Part shown: in pieces, positions 42,997 to 52,250 of the stretch
Layout of the letters: each line of letters starts with the position of its first letter
How positions within the stretch are numbered: the first letter of the stretch is position 1
NCBI GenBank assembly: GCA_036705565.1
Contig: JAUBUY010000002.1
Strand: one strand, 5' to 3'
DNA from: Microcoleus sp036705565
Lineage (GTDB): Bacteria; Cyanobacteriota; Cyanobacteriia; Cyanobacteriales; Microcoleaceae
Length of the DNA stretch: 64,000 bases
The notes under the pieces: generated by a model
What the model was told of the DNA's origin: nothing
The model's database searches: none
Seen by the model: the letters and a program-made list of their open reading frames with translations, nothing else
Position numbers and translations under genes: made by a program

Positions 42997-44064
42997 TTAA
43001 AAAATCTCCACACTCTTTCAAAAACTTACTGAGACTTGGCTTTGCCTGTTAGTGGCAATTGTGAGTTTGGATCTTGACAAAAGGACAGACTTATTTTTTT
43101 TGTGTTATTCTATAGCACGAATCACATCTTCAGTTATTAATTTTTGTAGCATTGAGTAATCCTGCCAACATTGAGAGGTTTGGCGAAGAAACCCCGTTTG
43201 TTCCGGCGAGAACCCCCGGTTTGTTTGGTATGCAGGGCCTATATCCTGACTTATTAAGGTTGTTGTTCTGTTGCACCCGTTAATCGAAAATACCGTCACT
43301 TTCCTGAACTCTCCTGACAACAGATTCACTCTTTGGCAGTGGAATGGTGCTGAGAGTGCGATCGACCTTTAGATCCAGAGCTTGGAGTAAACTTTATCTA
43401 AAAAATATGAGGAAATTATGAAGACAATCAATTTTTTTTGATAAATCTACTTTTGCCGAAGCAGGGATTACAATACTTAAGCAAAAACCCGGTTTTTTAG
43501 CCAAAAACTTGACTCCATCTGTGCTCCTGGGTTAAAAAACCCGGTTTCTGAGGGAAATCTGCGTAAATCTTGGATTAGCAGGCCCAAACCGGGTTTTTTA
43601 CCAAAAAACTTCGCTGCATCTGTGAGCTCGGATTAAAAAAAACCGTTCTTGAGGCCAATCTGTGTAACTTCTGCAGGAGTTATTCTGCCTGTAAATACGG
43701 TGATAGCCGATCGGCTTTGCAGGTAACAAAAAACCCCGACTCCCTGAGATAATCTCTATAATTTCTAGGGAATCAGGGTTTAAATGAACGAATCACCGAT
43801 CGATCTCAAAGCTAAATCAAAAAAATGAGGAAATTATGAAAATAGCCGGAAAAACTAGCACTTTCCTCGACGCCTAAACCCGGTTCAATAACATAAATGC
43901 GTTATTTTCGCAAGAATCAAGGGAATGAGAAAGCGGAGTTTTGATCCTCATCCGGCTTTAATGCCTCTTTGATTCTGCCGTCGGGCTGGGCCGACTTTGT
44001 TTGTCTAGTAGCGGTTTCAACTGCCGAGTTTGATCTGCTATCTGCGATGTATTTTACCCGAGTT
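42997..44064. other. Long intergenic region, repeat-rich
   Basis: No robust gene is seen in this 1.07 kb. It contains ACCCGGTTTCT units (about 43480-43640), an imperfect hairpin AACCCCGACTCCCT...AGGGAATCAGGGTTT (about 43732-43783) and two near-copies of AAATATGAGGAAATTATGAA (43401 and 43820) that carry very short reading frames. The DUF1830 promoter must lie at its left end. Confidence 0.5.
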
Positions 44065-44177
44065 TAAGCTGTCGCGCATTTAAATTGTATATTAAGGGCG
44101 GGCGGGACGCTAGGGCCCCTACTCCCCACAAGACTTTAATTTTTTTTGACCTACAATTTAAATGCCGCCACAGCTTA
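44065..44177. mobile_element. MITE-like element, family 2 copy 2, overlapping a stop codon
   Basis: The ends TAAGCTGTCGCGCATTTAAA and ATTTAAATGCCGCCACAGCT match 7799-7901. The terminal TTA at 44175-44177 is the stop codon of the receiver gene read on the minus strand. Confidence 0.7.
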
Positions 44178-44561
44178 AAGCAACGGTTCCCAACCCAGAA
44201 TTTCCGCCACTTGCTGTGCCAAAATCAAAGGATCGAAAGGCTTTGCAATCACCCCCGCTACCCCCAAATCAGCAAATTTGCTCAAATCCATCGCCTGCAC
44301 CTTAGCCGTCAGGAAAATCACCGGAATCCCCCGAGTAGCAACATTGTTTTGTAGCAAACCAAACAGAGTAAGTCCGTCCATATCCGGCATCATCACATCT
44401 AGTAGAATAGCGTCAGGGAGTTGAGTTTCAGCTAACAGCAATCCTTGGCTGCCGCCTGGTGCGCTTAGTACAAACCAGCCACCTAAATGTTCCAGACAAG
44501 CCTGAATCACGCTGCAGAGGTTTTTTTCATCATCAATGACCAGAATGCGCTTTGCTGACAT
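44175..44561 (-). CDS. Single-domain response regulator (CheY-like receiver)
   Basis: The 128-residue protein is one REC domain: ILVIDDEKNLCSVIQACLEH at the N-terminus, phospho-acceptor Asp in ILLDVMMPDMDG (about residue 54), the Thr of VIFLTAKVQ and the Lys of VIAKPFDPL. It has no output domain, so it probably passes phosphate on or acts by protein contact. It lies downstream of the phytochrome kinase on the same strand (gap 283 bp), a common pairing in cyanobacteria. Its stop codon comes from the family-2 element. Confidence 0.92.
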   Translation of the reverse strand: MSAKRILVIDDEKNLCSVIQACLEHLGGWFVLSAPGGSQGLLLAETQLPDAILLDVMMPDMDGLTLFGLLQNNVATRGIPVIFLTAKVQAMDLSKFADLGVAGVIAKPFDPLILAQQVAEILGWEPLL

Positions 44562-44844
44562 AATTAAAACTCAAATTTTAAATTAATCATGGTAAACCGA
44601 AAAAAAACTTAGGCACGCTGCCTCCTCAACCGGGTTTCTGGAAAGATATAGCAAAAGGAAGAAGCGATAAAATTAAGAGTTTCCGCACTTAAAAACGTCC
44701 TAATCGTCGGGCGCTGTTGATAGATTTTGCCGCTTACCTACTTAAGCCCTGAACATAAAAATCGACCTATCAGCCTCCCAAAATCATCCTACCCGCGTGG
44801 GTTGCCAGGAACTTGAGCTTGCGCGAGATATTATCAAAGCAATC

Positions 44845-47800
44845 TCAAACCTCCAAACTTTTTCCCCCCTCGCCTTCCAACGGTGCAGGCACTGTGAAAT
44901 AGAAACTGCAGCCTTGTGAGACAACACTTTCGACCCAAATTCTGCCCCCGTGCTGCTGTACTATGCTGCGACAGATAGCCAAACCCAAACCCGTACCTCC
45001 TTTTTGGCGGGAGTCAGAAGCATCGACTTGTTGAAACCGTCCAAAGATTGTTTCTAGTTTATCTGCCGGAATCCCCCGCCCTCGATCTTTGACTTCAAAT
45101 AAAACCCGCTCGCCCAAATCTTCCACCCTGAGAGTTACTGTACTTCCAGGAGCGGAGAATTTAATCGCATTGCTCAACAAATTTACCAGCAGTTGAACGA
45201 TTCTGTCGGGGTCAGCCCAAATTTTTGCTGTTCCGGGCAAAATCAACAAATCAATGTTATTTTCAGCAGCCAAAGAAAGTACAGCTTCGGCAGACTTCCG
45301 CATCAAAACCTGGGCATCGCACCACTGCTTGACGAGGATAACTTGGCTCGAATCGAGCCGTTCTAAGTCGAGAATATCGTTGACCAAACGCACTAACCGT
45401 TCGGTATCGCTCGAAGCGATTTCTAACATCTGTTTGGCAGTTTCCGGTTTATTTTTCAGTACCCCAGCCGCCAGCAAACCTAAAGAACCGCGAATCGAGG
45501 CAAGTGGCGTTCGCAGTTCGTGGCTGACAATCGAAATAAACTCATTTTTCATTTTTTCAATTGCCCGACTTTCTGTGATATCTGTGACTGTGCCCACGTG
45601 ACCAATTAGTTGAGCTTTGTCGGAAAAAATCGGAGCTGTTTTAAGCCGACAAAACCGAATGGTTCCGTCTCGCTGGATGTGGCGAAATTCGCCGGAAAAT
45701 TCCCCATCTAGCGATTGCGATTGAGACCACTTAGACAGAATTAGTTTGAGGTCTTCGCGGTGAACAAACCGCATCCAGCCGTTTCCTAAAGCCGCTGCCG
45801 ATGTGAAGCCACCAATTGCTTGACAGCGAGGATTTGTATAGGTACATTTCCCCTCAGTATCGATTTTGAAAATGCCCACGGGGGAACTCTCGCTCAGAGA
45901 GCGAAATAAAGCTTCGCTTTCCCGGAGTTCTGCTTGAGAGCTTTCTAGTTCTCTGGTTCGCTGCAAAACTCGCATTTCTAACCGTTCGTTGAGCTGTTGG
46001 AGGGTAGCTTCAGCAAGTTTGCGATCGCTAATATCGCGGTGGACTGATACCCAGTGGGTAAACTCACCATTTTCGTCCGCTATGGGGACAATGCTCATTT
46101 CTACCCAAAATTCCGTCCCGTCTTTGCGGTAATTGATCGAGTCAACCCGCACCGGCTGCCAGGTTTTCAAAGCTGTCCGAACTCGATGGAGACTGGCGCG
46201 ATCAGTTTTTTCACCTTGGAAGATGCGTGGCGTTTTGCCCACAACTTCTTCTAGTGTATAGCCGGTCATTCGCGTGAAAGCTGGGTTGACATAAATAATT
46301 CGCGGCCCCGGTTCCTCAATCGGTTCAGCTTCGGTAATTAACACGGCGTCGTTAGTGGTGGTGACTGCTGATTCCAACAGGCGCAACTGCAATTCTCTAG
46401 CTTTGCGATCGGTAATTTCTCTAACAGTCCCCACCATCCGCACTGGATCGCCGGCTTCGTTGTAAAAAAACTTACCTTTTCCCTCCATCCAGTGAATGCT
46501 GCCGTCGGGCCAAACCACGCGCTTTTCGTGACAGTAATCTCCTCGCTGGGCGATCGCCTGATTGATAGCATTCTCCATATTTTTAAAATCTTCTGGGTGA
46601 ACGCAAGCTGCAAAACTTTGATAAGTTCCGGCAAAAGTCCCTGGGGGCAACCCAAACAACTCTTCGTGTTCCCTCGACCAAACTATGTGATTTTTCTGCA
46701 CGTCCCAGTCCCAAAATCCAATTTTGGTAGCCGACAAAGCTAAGCTAAGCTGCTGATTGATTTTCCGCAGCTCAATGCTAGTAATAGCAACTCGAAGTTC
46801 TCTGGCTATTTCGACTTCGCACTGCTGCCAAGGCAAAGATTTTGACCTCACATTTTCTTGCCACAACTCAAAGGAAATGCGAGGAGAAATTAATCGGGTG
46901 CCATCCGGTTTAAATTCAATTTTTCCCTCTGGTGTACCTGCCCAGTTGACAGTTTGAAGTGCTTCTGGACGGAACCACAAAATGTAATAATTTTGCATTT
47001 CGGACATGGCAAGCACCAGTAAACCGCTAGCAAATTCTTGAAAATTCTCGGCGGGCGGATACAGTTTTGAGAGAGAATCTGTATAAAAAACGTCATTATT
47101 TATTTGAGTTTTTATCCAAGCAATTAAGTTTTCGATTTCTACCAATTCCGGGGTTTGCCCGATGGTTGTTAAATTTTCATTGGCACACACAACTCCACCG
47201 GTAGCACCCACTAAGGCAAGCAATTCATCTCGGTAGGTTAGTAAACCTTCTACAAAGCAGTTTTTTTGAGAAATTTCCGTGATAAATTTTTGACAAAGTG
47301 CTTTTAAATAAATAGCATATTCCCGGTCTTCGCTATCTTGTTTATAGCTGAGTTCTAAATTCACAAACTTCGCTAGTAGTTCGCAAGCAGTTCTTGTTTC
47401 GTAGTTGACATACTTTCGTGTTGGATGGTGACAGGCAATCAATCCCCAGAGTTTTTTATTTTTGATTAATGTCAGGGTCATGCTAGCGGCAACGTTCATA
47501 TTTTTGAGATATTGAACGTGGCAAGGCGAAACTGTTCTCAACAAAGAGCAGCCCATATCTAAAGGGCTACCCGTCAGCGGATTGCAGTGAGGAATTAGTT
47601 CTACAGGCTGACAGTTAATATCGGGAATAAACCGAATTAAATTCATGTTGAAGAGGTTTCTTGCTTGGGCGGGAATATCGGTAGCCGGATAGTGCAGTCC
47701 CAATAAAGGAGCCAAACTTTCTACTTTGTCTTCGGCGACAACTTCCCCCGCCCCGGTGGCATCAAATTGATAGACGATCGCTCGATCGAAACCGATTATC

Positions 47801-48288
47801 CTCCGCACTTCTGCAACTGCTGTCTGACACAGCACTTGCAGGTTTGGTGTTTTGTGGATTTTGTCTATCGGCTCTTGGACTAAATTATAACAATTGAAAC
47901 AATCGCTCGTTTTTGGAGAAACAACCGACTCTAGTTCAACAATTAATGCTGAATTTGATAGATGTAGCGTCCCCTCAAAAAAAGACTGGCGGTCTTGACT
48001 TTTGAATGATAATCTGATACCATTACGTTGGTCTTTTTCAAATAAAGCTTTTTCAATAGCCTCAATTTCCTCAGTCTCGACAAATTCCTCTAAAAATTTA
48101 TCCAAAAGTTGTTCGGGGTAAAGGCCCATCGCCTCAAAAGTATTGTTGCTAACTTGCAAAATTTTTAACGCCGGAGATTCCAGCACCAAAAGGATGCCGT
48201 GAGGTTGAATCGAACCTGGGGCGTAAATTAGTTCGCAGTCGCTGTTATTGAGAGTGCCTGTGTCTGAGGGCAATACCATCGCTTTCAT
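44845..48288 (-). CDS. Cph1-like phytochrome with three PAS domains and a histidine kinase
   Basis: The 1147-residue protein has the photosensory PAS-GAF-PHY module. The PAS starts with YAPGSIQPHGILL, the GAF contains HYPATDIPAQARNLF (DIP, residues 204-206) and SPCHVQYLKNM, where Cys256-His257 is the bilin site of Cph1-type phytochromes. The canonical N-terminal biliverdin Cys position is Ser here, with a Cys (residue 18) two positions later. The PHY region spans about residues 320-500. Three PAS domains (about 510-880) follow, then HisKA with His923 in IVSHELRTPLASI and an ATPase with GTGLGLAICRSIV. It probably binds phycocyanobilin and senses red/far-red light. There is no receiver domain; separate receivers are adjacent. 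Confidence 0.93.
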   Translation of the reverse strand: MKAMVLPSDTGTLNNSDCELIYAPGSIQPHGILLVLESPALKILQVSNNTFEAMGLYPEQLLDKFLEEFVETEEIEAIEKALFEKDQRNGIRLSFKSQDRQSFFEGTLHLSNSALIVELESVVSPKTSDCFNCYNLVQEPIDKIHKTPNLQVLCQTAVAEVRRIIGFDRAIVYQFDATGAGEVVAEDKVESLAPLLGLHYPATDIPAQARNLFNMNLIRFIPDINCQPVELIPHCNPLTGSPLDMGCSLLRTVSPCHVQYLKNMNVAASMTLTLIKNKKLWGLIACHHPTRKYVNYETRTACELLAKFVNLELSYKQDSEDREYAIYLKALCQKFITEISQKNCFVEGLLTYRDELLALVGATGGVVCANENLTTIGQTPELVEIENLIAWIKTQINNDVFYTDSLSKLYPPAENFQEFASGLLVLAMSEMQNYYILWFRPEALQTVNWAGTPEGKIEFKPDGTRLISPRISFELWQENVRSKSLPWQQCEVEIARELRVAITSIELRKINQQLSLALSATKIGFWDWDVQKNHIVWSREHEELFGLPPGTFAGTYQSFAACVHPEDFKNMENAINQAIAQRGDYCHEKRVVWPDGSIHWMEGKGKFFYNEAGDPVRMVGTVREITDRKARELQLRLLESAVTTTNDAVLITEAEPIEEPGPRIIYVNPAFTRMTGYTLEEVVGKTPRIFQGEKTDRASLHRVRTALKTWQPVRVDSINYRKDGTEFWVEMSIVPIADENGEFTHWVSVHRDISDRKLAEATLQQLNERLEMRVLQRTRELESSQAELRESEALFRSLSESSPVGIFKIDTEGKCTYTNPRCQAIGGFTSAAALGNGWMRFVHREDLKLILSKWSQSQSLDGEFSGEFRHIQRDGTIRFCRLKTAPIFSDKAQLIGHVGTVTDITESRAIEKMKNEFISIVSHELRTPLASIRGSLGLLAAGVLKNKPETAKQMLEIASSDTERLVRLVNDILDLERLDSSQVILVKQWCDAQVLMRKSAEAVLSLAAENNIDLLILPGTAKIWADPDRIVQLLVNLLSNAIKFSAPGSTVTLRVEDLGERVLFEVKDRGRGIPADKLETIFGRFQQVDASDSRQKGGTGLGLAICRSIVQQHGGRIWVESVVSQGCSFYFTVPAPLEGEGGKSLEV

Positions 48289-48550
48289 CTGATTAATATT
48301 TCTCTAAATTAGCCTGTGTTCTCGATCGGCGGGTAAGCATCAATCAACCGCACCCCGTCGGAATTACACAATCTAACAATCCCCAGTCTTGGCTAAGGCT
48401 TCCTGATTTGTTTCGGACACGCACTGCATATTTGCTCCTAGTTATCCCATTTAAAAAAAAGAATACAACTGTAGGTACGTGCTCGAAACCCATATCTCAT
48501 CAGCCATTCCCAGTTCTTCAATTCTTTAATTTTTTAAATCTAAAATGGGA

Positions 48551-50473
48551 TTAGCGCTGTGCCTGAGCCAGTCTGTTTCTCAGTTGAGTCCGCTCCAAAC
48601 GATTCAGGAGGCGAGCAATTAATTCCGGTTTCACGATCGGCTTGTTAACGTAGTCGTCAGCACCTGCGACAAACATTTGGCGCACGGTTTCCGACTCGGA
48701 ATGAGCTGTCAAAAATAGCACGGGGAGCTTGCTCCAGCGCAAATCGTTGCGAACTGCCAAACACAGCTCGATACCGCTGTAACCGGGCATCTCCACATCT
48801 AAAATTAGCAAATCCGGACAAGTCGTTTCGAGTACCTCCCAGAACTTTTCGGGATCGTCCAATGTTGTTACTTGAAATCCCCAAGGTTGGAGAATCACTT
48901 GCAGTGCAGCCAATAGATGCACGTCATCGTCTACCACCATAACTTTAGCTTCAGCAGGGCCAGTCTGGTCGAGTAGTTGGGCGACTGCTTTGAGTATATC
49001 TGCTGGGGGGATAGATTTGTGTAAAAAGCCCGAAGCTCCCAAACGAGCAACTTCTATTCGATCGCTCAATTGATTGTGCCCGCTAAAAACCATTACCGGA
49101 ATTTCGGGCTTTTCACTGCGGAGTTCGGCTAATAGAGAAAGTCCGTTTTCCTGAGATCTGGAAAATGTCAAATCCAGCAAAATCGCGTCGGGAGGCTGTT
49201 GAGAAATCGCATTTCTTGCCGCTTGCGGAGAGTTGGCGACTTCTATCTGGAAGTCGGAACCGGATGCTACTGTTTTGAGTCGATCGCTCCCAAAAGTATC
49301 ATCATCAACAACCAGCATTCGGCGCTTTTGGGAAACCGCAGGAACCAAATCGCCTTCCGGTTCGGGCGACGGGCGATCGAATATCTGTTTGAGCTGATGC
49401 AGAAATTCCTCAATTTGCTGGGCTGTCCCCGGTTTCAAGATGTTTTGAGCCTTGAACAAATGTTCTATCTGGCGCGCAACTTCCGAACCTTTCGGCAGCC
49501 CTAACGTTCCCAAAGAACCGACTAATTTGTGAGCTTGGGCCTGGGCTTCCTCGCGCACTTCGCCCTCCAAGCTTCCGCTTTTGAGTTGATCGATCGCGCG
49601 ATCGAATATCGCCACCTTTTCTATAAAATTAGCTTTTAAATTTCCGCGCATTTGGGCAATCGCATTCAAGACTTTGAGACGGCGCTCGTCTTTGTTTAAT
49701 TCCTGGCTCGACCCGCTGGATTCAGTAGATAAAGTCTCTTGAGTTTTAGCAGTTTCTGCCGTTTCCTGTCCAACTTGTTGGCTCTCAATCTCCTCCGGCA
49801 GACTTTTGAGCCGATAGCCCAATCCGTACACTGTTTCCACTAAATCTACAGTCATCCCGGCTGCTTTCAGCTTCTGCCGCAGCCCCTTGATGTGAGCAGT
49901 AACGGCTTCTTCTTGAGGAAATTCGCCGGCCGACCAAATGCGATCGAGGATGGCGCTGCGACTGAAAATGCGCCGGGGATTTCTCAGGAAAAGTTCCAGC
50001 AAATTGTACTCTTTAGGAGTCAAGTGCAGCACTTTTTCGGCATAAGTTACTTCCGTAGTGTCCGGGTTGACTTGCAGTTTTTCCCATGTCAAATTTGTAC
50101 TTGACAAAGTTGCCTTACCCCGGCGCAGCAAAGCCCGAATGCGAGCGATTAATTCTTCGAGATTAAAGGGTTTGACCACATAATCGTCTGCACCGGCCTC
50201 TAAACCTTGGACTCGATCGTTGCTGCTATCTAGCGCTGTCAGCAGTAATATCGGCATTTGGCAGCCGGACGATCGCAATTTTCGACACAAACTAATGCCA
50301 TCGAGTTTAGGAATCAGCACATCCAAAACAATCAGGTCGTAATCGTATGCCTGCACCAAATGCAACGCTGTTTCACCGTCTGCTGCCGCATTCACATTGT
50401 AATTGTGAGAGTTCAGCGCTTGAGTCAGCAAACTGACTGTAACTGTGTCATCTTCTACCAGCAGGATTTTCAT
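48551..50473 (-). CDS. Multi-domain response regulator: REC-wHTH-HPt-REC-REC
   Basis: From the ATG at 50473 the protein has 640 residues, with AGGTGA upstream. It begins with an OmpR-type receiver (ILLVEDDTVTVSLL ... VLIPKLDG ... VKPFNL) and a winged helix ending VETVYGLGYRLKSL. An HPt domain follows with the phosphotransfer His in AQAHKLVGSLGTLGL, then two more receivers (MLVVDDDTFGSDRL ... LLDLTFSRSQENG and VMVVDDDVHLLAAL ... LDVEMPGYSG). It combines DNA binding with phosphorelay parts. It lies upstream of the phytochrome gene on the same strand (gap 262 bp). DNA targets are unknown. Confidence 0.92.
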   Translation of the reverse strand: MKILLVEDDTVTVSLLTQALNSHNYNVNAAADGETALHLVQAYDYDLIVLDVLIPKLDGISLCRKLRSSGCQMPILLLTALDSSNDRVQGLEAGADDYVVKPFNLEELIARIRALLRRGKATLSSTNLTWEKLQVNPDTTEVTYAEKVLHLTPKEYNLLELFLRNPRRIFSRSAILDRIWSAGEFPQEEAVTAHIKGLRQKLKAAGMTVDLVETVYGLGYRLKSLPEEIESQQVGQETAETAKTQETLSTESSGSSQELNKDERRLKVLNAIAQMRGNLKANFIEKVAIFDRAIDQLKSGSLEGEVREEAQAQAHKLVGSLGTLGLPKGSEVARQIEHLFKAQNILKPGTAQQIEEFLHQLKQIFDRPSPEPEGDLVPAVSQKRRMLVVDDDTFGSDRLKTVASGSDFQIEVANSPQAARNAISQQPPDAILLDLTFSRSQENGLSLLAELRSEKPEIPVMVFSGHNQLSDRIEVARLGASGFLHKSIPPADILKAVAQLLDQTGPAEAKVMVVDDDVHLLAALQVILQPWGFQVTTLDDPEKFWEVLETTCPDLLILDVEMPGYSGIELCLAVRNDLRWSKLPVLFLTAHSESETVRQMFVAGADDYVNKPIVKPELIARLLNRLERTQLRNRLAQAQR

Positions 50474-50755
50474 AAACGTCACCTGTCCTTCCAACTATTC
50501 TTGGAATTTTTTAGAGGTTTTTGGGGCTAATTAAATAGCCTTTTTACAACTGAATTTGAAAATTCCTCACCTTCAGTATAACAAATATAGCCTTTCTCAG
50601 TAACATGAGGTACTCTCGGATCTAAGGCATTGGGCATTGGGCATACCTCACCACGCTTGAGAACTGCTATGGTATTCTTGAAATAGAATGATTGTAAATT
50701 ATTTTTTTTTATTTATTTTCCTCTACAAATATTTCATTAGATTGCGGCTGAGATT

Positions 50756-52042
50756 TTAGGGCTTTTTGGACTTCAACGCCTGCTGAATCTTTTGAATCAA
50801 ATATTGCGAGGAATCTTGATTTTTAACTAAATCTTCCAACTCGGAAGCCGCCACTTCTGTGTGTTCTATTTCTCGAACTAAAGAATCAGCGGTAACACTT
50901 TTTATGACTCCCAAAGGTTCTTGGATAGCCGTCAATGAATTGAAGTTTTTTTCCGCTATTAATTCTTCCAACTCTAACAGAGCCATTTCGGCGCGATCGA
51001 TCTTGATAGTCACGGATTTAGCCACATTAGCACCCGCTCTTGCTGCCTCAGTGAGTTCGTGAACTCGAAGTTTAAATCGGCTGGCAATTTGCTCCATTTG
51101 AGTCCCCAATTCAAAAGTTTTACTTGCCAGTCTGCCAATTTCTAGACTCACTTTACTCAGGCCGCTGGGCTGACTTCCCATTTGATTGGTAACTACAGCC
51201 ACCTGTACTGCTAAATGCCTGACTTGTTCGATCGCCTCCCGGATGGTTCGGGAAGTGCGGTTAACCGTTTCTAAATCATTAGCTATGGCTTTGCCCACGC
51301 CCAAAATTTTATCTGTATTGTTGCAAATAGAATTAGCACCTTGAAAAGTAGCTTGAAATGCTTGGCGACCTTCCGAAGAAATCAGTTTTGCAATCCTCAC
51401 AAATCGCTGATTCATTTGAGCAATTTCTTCAGCTTGTTTGACCAGCGCCGCTTGATGGGAATTCGGATTGACCTGGGATTTTTCTGCTTGACGTTGGTAG
51501 CTTTTTAAAAGTTCATTACATTCATGAACTTTCGCTCTTTCTTGTTGAATCAGCGCCAAATACTTGTGTCTTTCTAGTCTGTATTTTTGAATAGCTTTGT
51601 TGGTTTGTGCTAAAATCTTTGACTGGGCAATCACCAGAGTATGAATGTTCAAAAGGCGGTGGCTCTGGTCTTCCATTACCACAATTATCGGTTCATAAAT
51701 CAAGTCTCTATGCCTGTTGAAAGACGCTTGGACAGCATCGTCAATTTTCCAGTTTTCCGAAAGCAGCAAAGGCGGAATTCTAATAAAATCTAACAAGGCT
51801 CGAATCGGGTGTGACCCGTAAAGTTCTACGCGATCGGGAAAACTCATTTGCTCTCGAAATTTGACGCGAGAAATCATGCCCAATACCTGTGATTCATGAG
51901 TAATAATGACTCCCGGCAGGTCGGGTTCTTGCTCAAATCTTTCAGCCACTACCTGTCCTAGAGTTGCAGCGCTCACTTGGAAGTCGTGACACGGCAGATG
52001 TCCGATCGTGAAATCGGGGGTGAGTTGAGTTGGATTGCTCAT
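50756..52042 (-). CDS. CBS-like N-terminal domain with MCP-like coiled coil
   Basis: The 428-residue protein starts with a region like the CBS-type sensor modules of cyanobacterial signalling proteins: PDLPGVIITHESQVLGMISR and FREQMSFPDRVELYGSHPIR. A long alpha-helical part follows (about residues 150-420) with heptad-like spacing and no transmembrane segment. The segment EIAQMNQRFVRIAKLISSEG and later helices recall methyl-accepting chemotaxis signalling domains, but the tip motif is not clear. It may pass an input to the regulator just downstream (gap 262 bp). It is cytosolic; the function is inferred. Confidence 0.65.
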   Translation of the reverse strand: MSNPTQLTPDFTIGHLPCHDFQVSAATLGQVVAERFEQEPDLPGVIITHESQVLGMISRVKFREQMSFPDRVELYGSHPIRALLDFIRIPPLLLSENWKIDDAVQASFNRHRDLIYEPIIVVMEDQSHRLLNIHTLVIAQSKILAQTNKAIQKYRLERHKYLALIQQERAKVHECNELLKSYQRQAEKSQVNPNSHQAALVKQAEEIAQMNQRFVRIAKLISSEGRQAFQATFQGANSICNNTDKILGVGKAIANDLETVNRTSRTIREAIEQVRHLAVQVAVVTNQMGSQPSGLSKVSLEIGRLASKTFELGTQMEQIASRFKLRVHELTEAARAGANVAKSVTIKIDRAEMALLELEELIAEKNFNSLTAIQEPLGVIKSVTADSLVREIEHTEVAASELEDLVKNQDSSQYLIQKIQQALKSKKP

Positions 52043-52084
52043 TTACCCGGATAGTGTTAAGTACAAGTTAACAAATTATATATT

Positions 52085-52250
52085 AATATTATAGCTGGCA
52101 AAAGTATAGTCATTTATAGACATGGGGGGCGTTAAGTCCCTCCCCTTTCACTTTTGCTTTGAGCGGATCGACCCGCCTCGGCTGAACTACGCAGCTCCCT
52201 ATCCCATTGCTAAAGGCATTTGGGATTGCTTTTCTGAGGATATTGTACGC
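52085..52250 (-). ncRNA. Possible omega-RNA/right-end region of the tnpB element
   Basis: On the minus strand the end of the tnpB frame is followed by GGGGAGGGACTTAACGCCCC, a hairpin-forming sequence as found at the right end of IS200/IS605-type elements, where the guide RNA is made. The exact boundaries and any target motif are not established. Confidence 0.3.

Noticed and set aside
43105..43329. 74-codon minus-strand frame
   Set aside because: No ribosome site, no family pattern, and it reads through repeat-like sequence.
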